Part shown: positions 28,088-37,573 of the stretch, in pieces
Numbering within the stretch: the stretch's first letter is position 1
How the letters are laid out: the number at the start of each line of letters is the position of its first letter
NCBI GenBank assembly: GCA_013306675.1
Contig: JABLUY010000029.1
Span: forward strand, 124,001-188,000
Direction of reading: 5' to 3'
Source: Thraustochytrium sp. TN22
Taxonomy: Eukaryota; Sar; Bigyra; Thraustochytrida; Thraustochytriidae
Length of the DNA: 64,000 nucleotides
The notes under the pieces: generated by a model
The model's input: the letters and a program-made list of their open reading frames with translations, nothing else
Told to the model about the DNA's origin: nothing
Databases searched by the model: none
Position numbers and translations under genes: made by a program

Positions 28088-29812
28088 ATGCACGGGGCGA
28101 ACCTGGAGAACTTTCTCGAGGGCGACAAGCCAATCGAGTCGCCGCGGTCGCTGGAGGCTTGCCTCCGGCAAGGCATTGACCCGGTGGAGCTGCGGCCGAA
28201 GCGACTGGCGGACTTTCTGGAGGGCGGCAAGGTGCCGAAGAAGGTTGCGCAATTCAAGCTTGATCATGCGGAGAAGCGGCGCGTGCAGAAGCTGGAGCTG
28301 GTGCGCGAGGAGCGGCTCAAGATCGTTGAGTTCCTGCAGTCGCTGACGGTGACCTGCACGCCGGGTAGCGCGGACGCCGCGGAGGGCAAGCAGGACGGGG
28401 AGTCCGCAGCCGGGGCGACCGCATCAGCCGGCGCGCTGTCGCCCAAGGAGAAGGCGGAACTGGCGGCGCGCGTCTTTAGCCCACGGTCGCCGCTGCACGT
28501 GCTGGCGCTCGAGGGTGGCGCCAAAAGCAAGAAGGGCAAGAAGGGCGCTTCGAAGTCGTCTGCCATGCAGATCCCCGGGTCCGCGGACGTGGAGGCGCAG
28601 CTGGAGCGCGAGCGGCAGCGGCTCGCCAAGCTCAAGGAGCGGCAGGAGGAGGAAATCAAGCAGATGATCGACTACGAGATGCAGATGCAGCGGCAGGCGA
28701 TGGAGAAGCAGCGGCGCGAGGAGGAGCAGCAGCGGCGCGCCGACAAGCGACAGCGCGAGATCGACGAACGGCGACGTGCCGCGATCGAGAAGAAGCGCGA
28801 GATCGAGCTCCAGAGGAAGAAGGAGGAGGAAGAGGAGGAGCGACGGCGCACCGAGGCGGAGCGCGCCGCCTTTCGCGAGGCAGAGCGGCTCAAGAAGCTG
28901 CGCGACAAGCAGGAGCAGCAGCGCCTCAAGGAGGTGCGCGCGAAGGAGCAGGAGAAGATTCGCAAGAAGGAGGAATTCGAGCAGCAGACGCGCGAGATCC
29001 TCGAGGAGCAGGAGCGCCGCAATCACGAGCGCTTGCTCAAGATGCAGCGCGACGACCGACGAAGGCAGGAGACCCTGCGCAAGCAGCGCGAGATGCAGCA
29101 GCGCGAAGCGGAGCGCCTGAGGCAGGCGCAGGAGGACAAGTTGCGCCGCGCCAGGGAGGCCGCCGAGCGCCACGAGGCCAAGAAGCGCGCCGACTTTGCG
29201 CGCAAGCAAAAGCTCGAGCGCGAGCGCAAGCGCGAGCGCGAGCGCCAGGGCAAGATTGAGGCCGAGGAGGCGCGCAAGCTGCGCGAGGAGGTCGAGGCCC
29301 GCCGCAGAAAGGCCGCTTCCGAGTGCAAGAACAACGTGCAGAACAATTCGGACGGTATCCTGCGCCGCATGCACGCGCATGAGCAAAAGATGGCCAATCT
29401 CCAGAAGCAGCGCCACGAGGAGTACCTGCTCAAGAAGGCCGAGGAGGAGATGCGCAAACAGGACAAGCTCGACAATATCGAGCGCATCCGGCGCATTGGC
29501 GAGTTCAAGCGCATCCAAATTATTGAGAAGATCGAGACCCACGAGGAGCGCGCCAAGCGCATGGAGAAGCAGCGCCAGCAGCTCATCCGCAAGCGCCTCG
29601 AGGCGCAGCAGGAGGCGCGCCTCCGCAAGTACCGTCTCAACCAGACCATGGAGCGTGTCCGTGCAACCAAGTCCTACAGCGCTCTCGGCGACCTCGACAA
29701 GATCCTCGGCCCTGGTGGCAAGAAGTCCGGTTCCAAGAAGCTCAAGAAGAAGCAGAAGAACACCGCTTCTGCGCCCTCGCTCGAGGAGACCCTCGACAGC
29801 GCCGATGCGTAG
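28088..29812 (+). CDS. Large charged coiled-coil protein, unknown role
   Basis: The ATG at 28088 (MHGANLENFLEGDKPIES) gives 574 residues. A short non-coil N-terminal region with SPRSLEACLRQGIDPVEL (about 19-36) is followed by a linker (about 95-165) and then a very long Glu/Arg/Lys/Gln-rich coiled coil (about 175-520), ending in a basic tail with LGDLDKILGPGGKKSGSKK. The N-terminal motif seems to recur in proteins of flagellated protists, by memory rather than by a search. A structural or flagellar role fits the neighbour at 25658-27298, which is also coiled coil with STPGR motifs. No enzymatic motif is visible. It converges with the phosphatase gene. Confidence 0.8.
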   Translation: MHGANLENFLEGDKPIESPRSLEACLRQGIDPVELRPKRLADFLEGGKVPKKVAQFKLDHAEKRRVQKLELVREERLKIVEFLQSLTVTCTPGSADAAEGKQDGESAAGATASAGALSPKEKAELAARVFSPRSPLHVLALEGGAKSKKGKKGASKSSAMQIPGSADVEAQLERERQRLAKLKERQEEEIKQMIDYEMQMQRQAMEKQRREEEQQRRADKRQREIDERRRAAIEKKREIELQRKKEEEEEERRRTEAERAAFREAERLKKLRDKQEQQRLKEVRAKEQEKIRKKEEFEQQTREILEEQERRNHERLLKMQRDDRRRQETLRKQREMQQREAERLRQAQEDKLRRAREAAERHEAKKRADFARKQKLERERKRERERQGKIEAEEARKLREEVEARRRKAASECKNNVQNNSDGILRRMHAHEQKMANLQKQRHEEYLLKKAEEEMRKQDKLDNIERIRRIGEFKRIQIIEKIETHEERAKRMEKQRQQLIRKRLEAQQEARLRKYRLNQTMERVRATKSYSALGDLDKILGPGGKKSGSKKLKKKQKNTASAPSLEETLDSADA

Positions 29813-30058
29813 TGATTGATGCTTGGAAGTAAGTAAGATAAAGAAAGTCAGCAAGTGGGAAAAAAATGGCAGGCGCTCCGTGTGAATTTGAAGATAGAGC
29901 GCGAGAAGCAAAGATCAAACCGAGTCAAGAGAGAGGAGTTGGAGCTTTGCTTTTTGGTGGTATGGGACATCATCAGAGGCAAATCGAGGAGTAGCCGATG
30001 TGCCTGGCGCGCACAGTATGCGCGCAGTTTCCAGTTTCACTGGAAGCCTGCAGCAGCA

Positions 30059-32071
30059 TCAGAGGTCCTTCAGGTACTGCTCGAGCTCTGCGAGGTCTGG
30101 GTCCTCCTCCTCGCCAACCGCAGCGGCCTTTGGCGGAGCAGGTTTGGCCACGCCCTCGGCGTTCGCGTTGTCCTCGTTGTCGCTGATGCCGAGGTCGCGC
30201 TCGAGCGCTGCGATATCGTCAAGTGAGTCTCCGCCGGACCGCCGCAGCTCTGTGGACTCGTCCTTGAGCTCAAGCTCCTCATCGCCCTCCGCCTTGGCCT
30301 CCTCCTTGGGAACCTCGGGCGCAGCTGGCGGTGCGCTCGGCTCCGCTGGCTCCGCGGGCGCAGCGGCAGGCTCGGGCACCAGCGGTGCGGTGGGCGGCGG
30401 CTGAGGCGAGCTGACCGCCTCTGTGAGGCTGCTGAAGAGGTGCGACGCGGAGTCGGCAGACCCGATACGTCGCCTGCGACCGGCGGCTTCCTCGTCCTCG
30501 TCAACGTCGTCGTCGTCGAGGAGCGAGAACTCTATGGCAGCGGGCCGAGACGGCGCGGCGTCGGGCACGGCCGCAGATGTATCCTGGTCGGCCTCCTCGG
30601 CGGTCGCCGCTCCAGGCTTTGCGAGCGTCGAGGCGTTGAGGAGTTTGTCTTGCTCGGACGGCGAGCGTTGGCGCGCGATCTGCTTCTTGCGGGCGATCTC
30701 GTCCCAGAAGGAGGCCTTGGAAGAGACCGTGGCGTCGAACATGGCATCTGCCGTGCCCTGCGCCCCTGTCTTGTCCTGCGCCGGCTCAAAGACGAGGTGC
30801 ACGGCGAAGGATGCCGGAATGCGCGGGTCTGTGCTGGCGCCGTCCAAATCGGCCTTGGTCAGCGTGAGGGTGCCCGTTGGTGCATAGCCAGTGTGGAACG
30901 CGAAGCGAAAGATGGAGTCTGACTTGCCAGAACTCATGTCGGTATGGCGCATGCGCAGGAGGATGTCGCCGTCGATGAAGCAGTCGACCTGCATCGCAAA
31001 GCCCTCATCCTTGTCACACGCGTACACCACGGCCCCGCCCTCCCGCTGCTGGTCTTCCCAGGCCGTGGTGAAGAGCAGCTTGCCGTTCTTGAAGACCTGC
31101 AAGTGCGGTTTGCAGCCACCAGACGAAGGCATTTCGGAGCGCGCCTTGTCCTGTGCGGAGAGGAAGTCCGGGATGCCGCCCTCCACAGTGACGGACTTGA
31201 GGTTGAGAGGCTCGTACCGCGGCCGGATACCGTCCATGATGTGGTGGAACATGTCGATGTAGCGAAGCTGCGAGGGAACCACTGCCTCGGAGAGGCGGAC
31301 CTTGACGCGCTCGCACACAAAGTCCATTGCCTCGCGCGCCGTCGCCGCGCGGCCCACCCACTCCAGCAGGCAGGCGGCCACCGTTGCGCTACGACCACGG
31401 CCTGTCATGCAATGGATGACCACCACGTTGCTCGCGTCGGACTTGAGCCAGGACTCCATGTCCATACAGAGCTTGAAGAGCATTGCCAGCGGCGGCGCCG
31501 GGTACCCGGGGAACTTGAAGTCCATCACCTGCCCTGCATACGGGCTGTAGTCGTAGGTGCGCTCGCTCAGGTTCCATACCATGTAGTCGTTGCCGTGGCG
31601 CTTGTTGAGGAAGGTCGCCACGGCCTTGGCGGAGCCGCCCTGCGGGAACCCCATCACTACCACGCGTTCCGTCACGTACGAGAGGTTGAGCTCAGGAAAA
31701 TGCATCTCGTCGCCCTTGCCACCTCGGTCCAGGTCGGCCGAGGCCGCGGCCTCCTGCAGTGCGTCCAGGTCAAAGACGCCGCGCATCTTGCTGAAGAAGG
31801 CATTGGCGGCGCCAGCGCCGCTCGCCGCTGCGCCTTGCTTAGGCTTGTCTGCTCCCGACGCCTCGCTCTTGGCCGCAGGCGCGGGTACCTTGTCCGTCTT
31901 GACCTGCGCGTTGACCTCCCGGACCACCTCCTGCACGCTCGAGTTCACCGCCTGCACGCCCGAGTTCACCGCACGCACGCCCGAGTTCACCTGATCTTTC
32001 AGCTCGTCTAGCGTTGGCACCTTGAATCGCGACGCCGTCGACTCGCGCAGGTCCTTGAACGACCACGACAT
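30059..32071 (-). CDS. PTEN/tensin-like phosphatase with C2 domain
   Basis: This is a 670-residue protein. An N-terminal amphipathic region with repeated NSG/SVxAVNS motifs (about 27-52) precedes a PTEN/auxilin-type phosphatase domain (about 125-290) with signature H-C221-M-T-G-R-G-R-S. The essential Cys and Arg of HCxxGxxR are present. A tensin-type C2 domain follows (about 300-450), then a long acidic Ser/Pro/Ala-rich tail (about 475-670). PTEN itself has Lys at two loop positions that favour phosphoinositide (CKAGKGR); here they are Met and Arg, so the substrate may differ. Tensin- or auxilin-like relatives often have dead sites, but this one looks active. It probably acts on membranes through the C2 domain. 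Confidence 0.9.
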   Translation of the reverse strand: MSWSFKDLRESTASRFKVPTLDELKDQVNSGVRAVNSGVQAVNSSVQEVVREVNAQVKTDKVPAPAAKSEASGADKPKQGAAASGAGAANAFFSKMRGVFDLDALQEAAASADLDRGGKGDEMHFPELNLSYVTERVVVMGFPQGGSAKAVATFLNKRHGNDYMVWNLSERTYDYSPYAGQVMDFKFPGYPAPPLAMLFKLCMDMESWLKSDASNVVVIHCMTGRGRSATVAACLLEWVGRAATAREAMDFVCERVKVRLSEAVVPSQLRYIDMFHHIMDGIRPRYEPLNLKSVTVEGGIPDFLSAQDKARSEMPSSGGCKPHLQVFKNGKLLFTTAWEDQQREGGAVVYACDKDEGFAMQVDCFIDGDILLRMRHTDMSSGKSDSIFRFAFHTGYAPTGTLTLTKADLDGASTDPRIPASFAVHLVFEPAQDKTGAQGTADAMFDATVSSKASFWDEIARKKQIARQRSPSEQDKLLNASTLAKPGAATAEEADQDTSAAVPDAAPSRPAAIEFSLLDDDDVDEDEEAAGRRRRIGSADSASHLFSSLTEAVSSPQPPPTAPLVPEPAAAPAEPAEPSAPPAAPEVPKEEAKAEGDEELELKDESTELRRSGGDSLDDIAALERDLGISDNEDNANAEGVAKPAPPKAAAVGEEEDPDLAELEQYLKDL

Positions 32072-32444
32072 CCTTGCTCCTGCTCCTGCTCCTGCTGCGC
32101 CGCCACGCTGTCTGCCTCTAGGTCCTTGTCGCCGCGGCCGCGGCCGTGACCACGACCGCGCGCGCGCGCAGCACGACCAGGCCGCCGCCGCCAGGGACCG
32201 CCCGCCGCCGCCGCCGCCGCCGCGCGCGCGCCGGCCGGGCCACGCAGGCGCGCGACTCCGCTCTGGCTGATGATGAACTGTCGGCCTGTTGCGCTTCTGG
32301 GCTCGGTATAGGCAACTACTCCGAGTCGTACCGTGACGGGAGATTTCCGCAGGTGCGCCTTGGCGCGAACTCTGGGTGCGCGGGAACTATGCGCGCACCA
32401 CGCTCCAGCCGCTCCAGCCCGCTCCAGCCGCTCCCGGCTGCCAC

Positions 32445-32698
32445 CGCTCCGGCCACGAACGATGTCTCGCCCACGCGCGTATAGTTACCGCAGGCTGGTA
32501 TGTCGAAACTTGGCTGGAAGCACTGCTCGCCAAGTCTGGCTCCTCCAGAACTTCTACGGTAAAGCGCTCAGCGTCGGCGACCCGGTCCCGCCACCTCCTT
32601 TTGCGCTCCGGTCGCTCCGGCCACGAACGATATCTCGAACGTCAAAACTTGCATGGTAGCACTGCTCGCCAGGTCTGGCTCGTCCAGAACTTCTACAG
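32445..32698. repeat. Imperfect direct repeat, two copies
   Basis: Copy 1 (32445-32559) and copy 2 (32614-32698) share GCTCCGGCCACGAACGAT near their starts and AGCACTGCTCGCCA and TCCAGAACTTCTAC near their ends. Copy 2 lacks about 30 central bases of copy 1. A third partial GCTCCGGCCGCTCCGG follows at about 32703. Confidence 0.8.
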
Positions 32699-32861
32699 CG
32701 CTCCCGCTCCGGCCGCTCCGGTCACATGGTCACTCCGAGCAGTTTGCGAGCCTGACCTCGGACTCGACGCGAGGCCAACCTAACGACGACAGTTTCGTGG
32801 GCACGGCGGCGGCCGGCGGCAGCAGAGCAGCTTGCCAGGCCAGCTTCTCGGCAGCGGCAGC

Positions 32862-32864
<3 letters not shown>

Positions 32865-32913
<49 letters not shown>

Positions 32914-32950
32914 TTGCGAGCGAGCGAGCGAGCGAGCCTGCGTGCGTGCT
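32865..32950. repeat. (GTGC)n / (GAGC)n microsatellite
   Basis: About 12 GTGC units run into GAGC units and back, ending 30 bp before the next ATG. Confidence 0.9.
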
Positions 32951-32980
32951 AGCGGCCAGGAGGTCTCGGACGCACAACCA

Positions 32981-33670
32981 ATGAGGGAGATGTCGGACAG
33001 CGGCGAGGCGCTCGTGGACGTGGCGAGGCTGTACAGAGGTGAGTACCCGCTGTGGACAGACGGCAAGCACGTGGTGACGGAGAGGTACAACCTGCGGCCG
33101 GTGTCGCCGGTGCGCGAGCGCGGGTTGCGCATGTACGAGGTGCGACCGCCGGAGGAGCGGCCTTCGCGCGCAGCCTGGCGCGTTCCGACGCGACGCGAGG
33201 AGAACCATGTAAGTTTGCCGACCAGACTGCGGCTGCGGGAGCTGCGCGATGGTCAGGGCGGAGACTCGCTGGCGCTGAGCAGGAATACGTTCGTGGGCCC
33301 CGGGTACCGGCCGCGCGCCCGTGTCCTCTCGCGCACGCTGGCGAGCACGGAAGACTCGCGTCGTCGTCATCGTCTGCGCCTCCGGACACGCACGTGGAGC
33401 GCAGGGCACGACGGGGAGCATGATGACGACGAGCATCAGGATCAGGTCGATGCCAAGGGTGGCTTTGCGCCGCGAGAACCGGTGAAGGAGACGCCGGTTC
33501 GCGAGATTGTGGCGCAGGAAGCCAGGACGCAGCGAGCAAAGCTGGAGAGCGCCCGCACATCGCAGTCGTCACGAGACCTGGTGGAGGTGACGCGGTGGCT
33601 GTGCACGTCGGGTCGCGCGCTGCGCCATCATCGCGAGGTAGGCACCGGGCGGCTGGAACTTGTGGCGTGA
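32981..33670 (+). CDS. Unknown basic 229-residue protein
   Basis: I do not recognise this protein. The ATG at 32981 (MREMSDSG) follows a microsatellite, and a second ATG at 32990 is possible. The first 80 residues look well formed (EYPLWTDGKHVVTERYNL). The middle is Arg/Ser-rich and includes a His/Asp acidic patch (GEHDDDEHQDQ). The end is helical with EARTQRAKLESARTS. A perfect GTAAGT donor sequence lies at about 33209, and the poorer quality of the next 200 bases may mean an unrecognised intron or frame change, although the unspliced frame is open. The fold and role are unknown. It converges with the Na+/H+ exchanger gene, about 100 bp away. Confidence 0.5.
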   Translation: MREMSDSGEALVDVARLYRGEYPLWTDGKHVVTERYNLRPVSPVRERGLRMYEVRPPEERPSRAAWRVPTRREENHVSLPTRLRLRELRDGQGGDSLALSRNTFVGPGYRPRARVLSRTLASTEDSRRRHRLRLRTRTWSAGHDGEHDDDEHQDQVDAKGGFAPREPVKETPVREIVAQEARTQRAKLESARTSQSSRDLVEVTRWLCTSGRALRHHREVGTGRLELVA

Positions 33671-33773
33671 TGATGTGTGCAAAAAGAGAATACAAAACGT
33701 GTTTTGACTCGGCTTGATTTTGTCTGGTTGTCACATTGAAGCAGGCCTCCAGCGAAGCGCGGGGATGAGGAGC

Positions 33774-36242
33774 TCATGGCTTGTACCAGTGGGCAGCACC
33801 CTGCTTCTCGTCGAGCACGCGGGACTCCAGGCCGCGCACGTTTTGGCTGCGCACGGCGAGCAGATCGGTCTCGGAGGCTTCGCCATTGGTCAGGCTAAGC
33901 TCAAGGTCGGCGCCGCCGCTCTGCGCGAGACCCGGCAGAACCTGGCGCGAAATGGGCGGGAAGGGGTAAAAGTCCGGGTTGCTGGCGAAGTTGCCGGCAG
34001 GAGGGTAGACGGCGTCGGCCTTGAGCGGAAGGTTGAGCTCGTTGCAGCGCTTGGAGAGGTCCTCGGCAAGCTCAATGAGCGGATGGAGCTCGCCGTGCTC
34101 GAGCAGGCCGAGATCAGCGAGACGCGTGGCGCGGTCGACCAGGTCCCAGTAAATGGCGGTGGAAATTTGGTGCGCCTTGATGTGCTGCAAAATCTCTGGG
34201 TGGCGGCGGCGCACGAGCGTGAGGAAGCTGGCGGGCCCGCGGCAGTCCTGCAAGGACTCCTGGACGAGCGCCGCGCGATGCTGGCCGAGAATATCGGCCT
34301 CGCTGGAGAGCGCGTCAATTGCAGCGCGCGCGTCCTCGTGCGCACGCAGGTACGCGAAGGCGATGTAGGACATGCGCAGCAGCGCGTAGCGCGAGGTCTT
34401 GCCGAGCGCAGCCGGCGGTGCCGCGGAGACCGCCTCGGCCCGCAGGTCGGCGGCGGCGTCGTCGGTGAGTTCGCCGTGGAGCGACTTGCGCAGAATCTCA
34501 TCGCTGATAGCCCGAATGAGCAGCTTGACGAGCGGCTGGCGCAGCACGGCGCGCCACTGTGCGATCTCGGAATCCTTCTTGTCGAGCTCGACATCGATGG
34601 ACTGCATGACGAGGAACCAGGCGGCGCGCGGAATGACGCCGCGGCTGAGGAGGTGGTCGAAGGTGACAGCCTGGGCGAGCAGGAAATGGCGGCGCTTGGC
34701 CGCCATGGTCTCGCCGCCCACCGCAGCCGCGGCGCGCGCCGGGTCGGAGCTATTGTCGGAGGAGTCCGGCGTGTCGTTCGAGTTGCCCTTGTGCACGGTG
34801 TGCGCAGCGCCATCCTCGTCGACCTCGATGCCTGCGTCGATGGCACCCTGGAGCTGCTCCTCGGTGGCGCCAGCGAAGGCGAGCGAGCGCTGCGCGGCGT
34901 CGCGGAAGTCAGTCTGCAGCTCGCCCAGGATGCGACGGTCCGCGGCGCGCTGCAGCGAAAAATACTTGACGAGTGGGCCGCTGGTTGGCGCGTTGAAGAT
35001 GAGCGTGAGCGCGACAATGCCGCCCATGTAGAAGGTGGCCTGCTCGCCAACTCGGTCCGAGACACCATTGGACTGGCGAATCTGGAAGGACAGCGTGAGG
35101 CCGACGGCGCCGCGCAGGCCGCCCCAGACCGTGACGGCGGCCTCGGGCAGCGTGAAGCCGTAGCCGAGGCGCTTCATCATTGGATAATGCAGTGCCACGG
35201 TGACGGCGCGGAAGACGACGAGCAGCGCGTAGAGCAAGAACAGGTAGCCCCAGTCGCTGGCGTGAATGAGGCCAGCGAGCAGATCATCCGCCACGTAGAG
35301 CCCGGCGATGGCGAAGACGACGGAGTTGGCGATGAACTCGGCCTGGTTCCAGAAGTGCTCCATGCGTTCCGCCACGGCACCCTGAATCGTGGCGCGGCCC
35401 CAGGCGTTGGCCATGAGGCCGAGCGGCACGAGCGCCAGCACGCCGCTCATTTCGGACGTGAGCGCGGCCGCAAAGGTGAGGTACGGGATGGCGAGCGTGA
35501 GCGCGACGAGCGGCGTCGGGTTGTTGCGCAGGAGCGGGAAAATAGCCATCATGGCGACGCCAAAGGCCGTACCAAGCGCGAGCGAGCCGAGCGTCTCCTG
35601 GAAGCTGAAGGCTACGATGCCGCCGGCCGAGTACGGCTGGCCCCCCTGCAGGTTGAGGAAGAGCGTGACGACCACGATGGACGAGCCATCGTTGAGCACG
35701 CTCTCGCCCGCGATGAGCGTGGACAGGTGCTTGGACGCGTTGAGGGAGTGCAGCACGGCGATAACGGCGACCGGGTCGGTGGCGCTCAGCATGCCGCCAA
35801 AGGCCAGCGCCTCGAACCAGCCCCACTCGTTGGGCAGCATGTAGATGGGGAAGAGCGCCGTGAGGCACATGGACACGAGGACACCCGGGAAGGCCAGCAG
35901 CACAGCCTGCCACATGACGTTCAAGAAGACGTGGACGTTGATCTTGAAGAGCTCGCTAAAGATGAGCGGCGGCAGAAAGAGCAGCTGCATCGCCTCGGGG
36001 CTGATCTCGAAGTTCGAAATCAGGCTGTGCACCTCCCCATTGCTGCGCTCCTTCGCGAAGTGAATAGCCAGCAGGCCAGCCACGACGCCTGTGACCAGCA
36101 GCAGCACGCTCTGCGGAAAGAGCGTAAGCGCACGCTCCGGCAGCGCCTCCACCAAGCCGGCCACAACCAGGCATAGGCCCAGCAGCACCACCACGCCGAC
36201 CACCTGCGCCTGCACGCGCAGCTCCTCCTCCTCAGCGCTCAT
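33774..36242 (-). CDS. SOS1-like Na+/H+ exchanger (CPA1 family)
   Basis: The ATG at 36242 (MSAEEEELRVQ) gives 822 residues. About 12 membrane helices fill residues 15-440, with the ion-binding motifs ATDPVAV (D156) and GESVLNDGSS (N184-D185) of electroneutral CPA1 exchangers. The sequence around LLFLPPLIFSELFKINVHVF also fits the plant SOS1/NHX7-8 branch, which extrudes Na+ at the plasma membrane. The cytosolic tail (about 445-822) is helical and has a poly-Asp/Ser patch, but it is shorter than in SOS1 (about 1150 residues) and I see no clear cyclic-nucleotide-binding domain. The frame stays open upstream, including an acidic stretch just before the ATG, so a spliced or longer N-terminus cannot be excluded. 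Confidence 0.93.
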   Translation of the reverse strand: MSAEEEELRVQAQVVGVVVLLGLCLVVAGLVEALPERALTLFPQSVLLLVTGVVAGLLAIHFAKERSNGEVHSLISNFEISPEAMQLLFLPPLIFSELFKINVHVFLNVMWQAVLLAFPGVLVSMCLTALFPIYMLPNEWGWFEALAFGGMLSATDPVAVIAVLHSLNASKHLSTLIAGESVLNDGSSIVVVTLFLNLQGGQPYSAGGIVAFSFQETLGSLALGTAFGVAMMAIFPLLRNNPTPLVALTLAIPYLTFAAALTSEMSGVLALVPLGLMANAWGRATIQGAVAERMEHFWNQAEFIANSVVFAIAGLYVADDLLAGLIHASDWGYLFLLYALLVVFRAVTVALHYPMMKRLGYGFTLPEAAVTVWGGLRGAVGLTLSFQIRQSNGVSDRVGEQATFYMGGIVALTLIFNAPTSGPLVKYFSLQRAADRRILGELQTDFRDAAQRSLAFAGATEEQLQGAIDAGIEVDEDGAAHTVHKGNSNDTPDSSDNSSDPARAAAAVGGETMAAKRRHFLLAQAVTFDHLLSRGVIPRAAWFLVMQSIDVELDKKDSEIAQWRAVLRQPLVKLLIRAISDEILRKSLHGELTDDAAADLRAEAVSAAPPAALGKTSRYALLRMSYIAFAYLRAHEDARAAIDALSSEADILGQHRAALVQESLQDCRGPASFLTLVRRRHPEILQHIKAHQISTAIYWDLVDRATRLADLGLLEHGELHPLIELAEDLSKRCNELNLPLKADAVYPPAGNFASNPDFYPFPPISRQVLPGLAQSGGADLELSLTNGEASETDLLAVRSQNVRGLESRVLDEKQGAAHWYKP

Positions 36243-37151
36243 CGCCACCTCGTCGTCGTCGTCCTTGTTCTCGTCCTGTTCGCTTTCACGGACTGTGTCG
36301 CGCCACGCGACGCGAGCCGAACAGCCCGGGCTAGCCCGCGATGCTCGCCTTGACGTGACTGCTGGCCTGGCCTCGCTCGCACAAGCACGCACGCACGCAC
36401 GCACGCAAGCACGAACGTCGACGCTCGCTTGCTCGCTCCTCCGGCAAGCGAGCCGACTTTGACTCGCTGCCGACGTGCTCTGCGCCGCGTGAGAAAAAGG
36501 CGCGCCCGCGATGGCGATGCTGGATGCCACGCAGGAACCGCGCACCTGCGCGGCAGCACGCCGACACCGCGCCGAGCCACGCTGCGCCGAGCTCTGCCGA
36601 CCCGGGAGCCGCGCTCGGCGCGCTCCGCTCTGGAGCCTCTGGCTGCGCTCGGCGTCAGCGCGGCCGCGCTCGCGCCTCTGAATTGGGGTCCAATTCAGCC
36701 GCCATGGGCGACGCCCACCGCCAGGACCCAGCGCGCCAGTGCCCGAGCGCCCACAGCGGTCCACCGCGACCCACAGTTTCACGCGAGGCTCGCTTTTCAT
36801 GCCTTGCCTGGCTTGCAGTGCCACAATGGTCATTCGCACCGCACCGCGGGAGGGCACTGTGCCTGACGAGCTTGTCGGCCAGTAGAAGTCGCCTCTACCA
36901 ACCTGCAACACGTCGCGAGGACTTAGACCGCAAGGCCTTTGCCTTTTTTTGGTGGCTCCCGGCGAACATGAGGGCCGAACCTGAAGGTGATCATCAGGAA
37001 ATGAGAAACAGGAACAGGTGGTTTGTATTTCAAAAGTCAGGCGGCGATGGCGCGCGACACGCAGCGGCAACTTAGCACGCGCACAAGTGCGGTGTGTATG
37101 CGAATGATGTCTGGGGCCGGTGGTGGTCTCACGACGACAAGCCCTTGGATC

Positions 37152-37439
37152 TCAGGAGCGCGGCGACGAAACGGGCAGCATGCCCAGCACGAGTCGCAGA
37201 AGCGGGCTGACAACGACCTGCGGGGCAGGCGCGTCCTCGGCAGGGCCCTGGTCCGCGAGCACAGCCATGCCCAGCACACGACGCGCCTTGATGGGCATCA
37301 GGCGCGGGTCGCCGGTGAGCTGAAGCATTTTTGGTGTGATGCGCAGCCGGCTCAGGCAGTCGTTATCAAAGCTTCCGAGCCGCGGGAGGGAGGAGCGCCG
37401 CCGCAGCCGCACGTTATCTTCGTGAACTGGGCCGCCCAT
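37152..37439 (-). CDS. Weak candidate ORF or orphan exon
   Basis: From an ATG at 37439 a 95-codon frame reads in protein-like fashion: LPRLGSFDNDCLSRLRI, then KARRVLGMAVLADQGPAED, then PLLRLVLGMLPVSS. It looks better than the surrounding frames, and its hydrophobic spacing resembles a folded fragment. The plus-strand frame over the same bases is low quality. I know no relative. It could be a small gene, the last exon of an unseen gene, a relic, or chance. Confidence 0.25.
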   Translation of the reverse strand: MGGPVHEDNVRLRRRSSLPRLGSFDNDCLSRLRITPKMLQLTGDPRLMPIKARRVLGMAVLADQGPAEDAPAPQVVVSPLLRLVLGMLPVSSPRS

Positions 37440-37552
37440 GATACGCCTGAGTCTGAACAGCCGGCTGAGAGAGCTGGTCTAGATTGTTGGCCTTTTCTTC
37501 GATTGCTCGATCTGTTTCGTAGGAGCCTGCGCCGGCTCGCTACCAGCTACAA

Positions 37553-37573
37553 ACTAGCTAGCTAGCTAGCTAC
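37553..37573. repeat. (TAGC)n tetranucleotide run
   Basis: About five TAGC units, self-complementary. Confidence 0.85.

Larger units (their letters stand above)
32072..32980. other. 0.9-kb divergent spacer with repeats
   Basis: It contains GC runs (32140-32250), a duplicated block (32445-32559 and 32614-32698) and a GTGC microsatellite (about 32865-32950). No supported gene is seen. Confidence 0.6.

Noticed and set aside
28424-29911. A 495-codon Leu-rich minus-strand frame over the coiled-coil gene
   Set aside because: It is the complement of Glu/Lys/Gln codons (CTC, CTT, CTG), which creates false Leu-rich, membrane-like sequence.
33714-36176. An 820-codon plus-strand frame antisense to the Na+/H+ exchanger
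   Set aside because: The exchanger on the minus strand has unmistakable CPA1 motifs and helices. The antisense frame is Arg/Glu/His-rich without any domain and exists because GC-rich codons leave few stops.
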